From: Agrobacterium sp. AGB01
Lineage (GTDB): Bacteria > Pseudomonadota > Alphaproteobacteria > Rhizobiales > Rhizobiaceae
Direction of reading: 5' to 3'
Length of the DNA: 64,000 nucleotides
Assembly (NCBI RefSeq): GCF_014851585.1
Contig: NZ_JACVAB010000001.1
Coordinates: 1,364,001-1,428,000, forward strand
Position numbers and translations under genes: made by a program. The notes beneath the pieces are model-generated. The model made no database searches. It was given only the letters and a program-made list of their open reading frames with translations, and was not told the origin of the DNA. Of the stretch, positions 62,435 to 64,000 are shown one piece after another (positions within the stretch are counted from its first letter, which is position 1; each line of letters opens with the position of its first letter).

Positions 62435-64000
62435 GTGCCAACTTTTTCCCCAAGTCTTGAGAAGGCGCTGCATCAGGCATTGACCTTTGCCAACGAGCGT
62501 CATCATGAATATGCAACTCTTGAACACCTGCTTCTGGCACTGATCGACGATGCAGATGCAGCAGCCGTTATGGGTGCGTGCAACGTCAATCTGGACGTTC
62601 TGCGCAAGACCGTCGGCGATTATATCGATAATGAACTGTCCAACCTCGTCACAGGTTATGATGAGGATTCCAAACCGACATCCGGTTTCCAGCGCGTCAT
62701 CCAGCGTGCGGTCATTCACGTCCAGTCGTCTGGCCGGGAAGAGGTAACAGGCGCCAACGTGCTCGTTGCGATCTTTGCCGAGCGTGAAAGCCACGCCGCT
62801 TACTTCCTGCAGGAGCAGGAGATGACCCGTTACGACGCGGTCAACTACATCTCGCATGGTATCGGCAAACGTCCGGGTACGTCCCAGACCAGAACACCGC
62901 GTGGTTCCGAAGACGGCGAACCGGAAAACAAGGCTCCGCGCAGTGACGAGGATGCCGGCCCGAAAAAGCAGCAGGACGCCCTGAAGGCTTACTGCGTCAA
63001 CCTCAATGAAAAGGCCAAGGTCGGCAAGATCGATCCGCTGATCGGCCGCCACGAAGAGGTCAACAGGACCATTCAGATCCTGTGCCGTCGCTCGAAGAAC
63101 AACCCGCTTTATGTGGGTGATCCTGGTGTCGGTAAAACGGCGATTGCCGAAGGTCTGGCCAAGCGTATCGTGGAAGGCAAGGTGCCGGAAGCACTGCGCA
63201 ACGACACGATCTTCTCGCTCGACATGGGCACGCTTCTGGCGGGCACACGTTACCGCGGTGACTTTGAGGAACGTTTGAAGCAGGTCGTCAAGGAACTCGA
63301 AGAGTTTCCTGGTGCGGTGCTGTTCATCGACGAAATCCACACGGTTATCGGTGCTGGTGCGACCTCCGGCGGCGCAATGGATGCTTCAAACCTGTTGAAG
63401 CCAGCCTTGTCCTCCGGTTCTATCCGCTGCATCGGTTCGACGACCTACAAGGAATATCGCCAGTTCTTCGAAAAGGACCGGGCATTGGTTCGTCGCTTCC
63501 AGAAGATCGACGTCAATGAGCCATCGATCGATGATGCCATCGAGATCATGAAGGGCCTCAAGCCATATTTCGAAGATTACCATCATCTTCGTTATACCAA
63601 TGAAGCCATCAAGGCGGCGGTTGAGCTGTCGGCACGTTACATTTCCGATCGCAAGCTGCCGGATAAGGCAATTGACGTGATCGATGAAACCGGTGCCGCA
63701 CAGATGTTGCTGCCAGCGTCGCGTCGTCGCAAGCTGATCACCGAAAAGGAGATCGAGGTTACGATTGCCACCATGGCCCGTATTCCGGCGAAAACCGTTT
63801 CCAAGGACGACGAGATGGTTCTCGCCAACCTTGAAAAGGAACTGCTGTCGGTCGTTTACGGTCAGGATACGGCGATTGAAGCTCTGTCCACAGCCATCAA
63901 GCTGGCCCGTGCAGGCTTGCGCGAACCCAACAAGCCGATCGGTTCCTATGTCTTCTCCGGCCCGACGGGCGTGGGCAAGACCGAGGTTGCCAAGCAGCTT
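62435..64000 (+). CDS. clpA: ATP-dependent Clp protease ATP-binding subunit ClpA (3' end cut by the window)
   Basis: 522 codons visible, GTG start with GAGG upstream. ClpN domain about 1-145 (EKALHQALTFANERHHEYATLEHLLLAL). First AAA module has Walker A GDPGVGKT (~229) and Walker B VLFIDEIHTVIGAG. The second module starts with VYGQDTAIEALSTAIKLARAGL and Walker A GPTGVGKT (~509), cut just after. It unfolds proteins for ClpP; ClpS is directly upstream. Confidence 0.96.
   Translation, partial: MPTFSPSLEKALHQALTFANERHHEYATLEHLLLALIDDADAAAVMGACNVNLDVLRKTVGDYIDNELSNLVTGYDEDSKPTSGFQRVIQRAVIHVQSSGREEVTGANVLVAIFAERESHAAYFLQEQEMTRYDAVNYISHGIGKRPGTSQTRTPRGSEDGEPENKAPRSDEDAGPKKQQDALKAYCVNLNEKAKVGKIDPLIGRHEEVNRTIQILCRRSKNNPLYVGDPGVGKTAIAEGLAKRIVEGKVPEALRNDTIFSLDMGTLLAGTRYRGDFEERLKQVVKELEEFPGAVLFIDEIHTVIGAGATSGGAMDASNLLKPALSSGSIRCIGSTTYKEYRQFFEKDRALVRRFQKIDVNEPSIDDAIEIMKGLKPYFEDYHHLRYTNEAIKAAVELSARYISDRKLPDKAIDVIDETGAAQMLLPASRRRKLITEKEIEVTIATMARIPAKTVSKDDEMVLANLEKELLSVVYGQDTAIEALSTAIKLARAGLREPNKPIGSYVFSGPTGVGKTEVAKQL

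Overview
The window is a chromosomal segment of an alphaproteobacterium, almost certainly of the Hyphomicrobiales (Rhizobiales) and most like the Brucellaceae or Rhizobiaceae. The evidence is an Aap-type general amino-acid transporter, fused SecDF, STAS-fused MlaE, a CckA hybrid kinase, Cys-poor DksA, DUF1127 mini-proteins, TrmFO next to DUF1127 genes, BluB, and a giant growth-pole-ring (GPR/RgsE-like) protein. Genus is not decided by the sequence alone. Nearly everything is vertically inherited core or near-core gene content. There is no phage, insertion sequence, CRISPR array or rRNA. One tRNA (Leu, anticodon UAG) lies upstream of the trigger-factor gene.

Layout. 1-3161 (minus): aapJ-aapQ-aapM, cut at the left edge. 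3.5-9.5 kb: metC, a FAD monooxygenase, an NDUFS6-like zinc-finger protein, an alpha/beta hydrolase, cysE, DUF3126 and a DUF815 ATPase. 9.7-14.5 kb (plus): yajC, secDF, an Mth938/NDUFAF3-like protein, a phytoene-synthase-fold NDUFAF6-like protein and a membrane-anchored hypothetical. 14.5-17 kb: trmFO and two DUF1127 genes, each with its own terminator. 17.6-19.4 kb: tRNA-Leu and tig. 19.8-26.6 kb: secreted protein, sthA, DUF1003, LTA-synthase-like phosphoglycerol transferase and nadE. 26.6-27.2 kb is a gene-free island of palindromic repeats. 27.2-33.2 kb: VOC protein, TolB-like propeller, cobalamin riboswitch with bluB, DUF2865 and maeB. 33.4-37 kb: LpxH-like phosphoesterase, an HxlR regulator divergent from a DoxX-like/SDR pair, and a dipeptide epimerase. 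37.2-41.2 kb: an MCE lipid transporter (mlaE, mlaF, mlaD and a lipoprotein).

41.2-48.5 kb: a lone HPt protein and the 2127-residue GPR-like protein. Its central region keeps a 33-residue (99-bp) tandem register for at least 17 units. 48.6-56.7 kb: ferredoxin, a possible small RNA, DUF922, folP-folB-folK, a secreted protein, YcjX/YcjF, SixA and dksA. 56.8-64 kb: a FliO-like Pro-rich protein, cckA, a LuxR-type regulator, clpS and clpA (cut at the right edge).

Themes. Several genes belong to the envelope and to polar growth or cell cycle (GPR, CckA, Mla, LpxH-like, SecDF, LTA-synthase-like). CckA and ClpS/ClpA are linked in alphaproteobacteria through the CtrA pathway. A second theme is relatives of mitochondrial complex-I biogenesis proteins (NDUFAF3-, NDUFAF6- and NDUFS6-like). 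The most unusual features I can support are the 99-bp repeat architecture of the GPR-like gene, the dispersed palindromic repeat family (three related copies), and rho-independent terminators embedded in the 3' coding ends of convergent genes.
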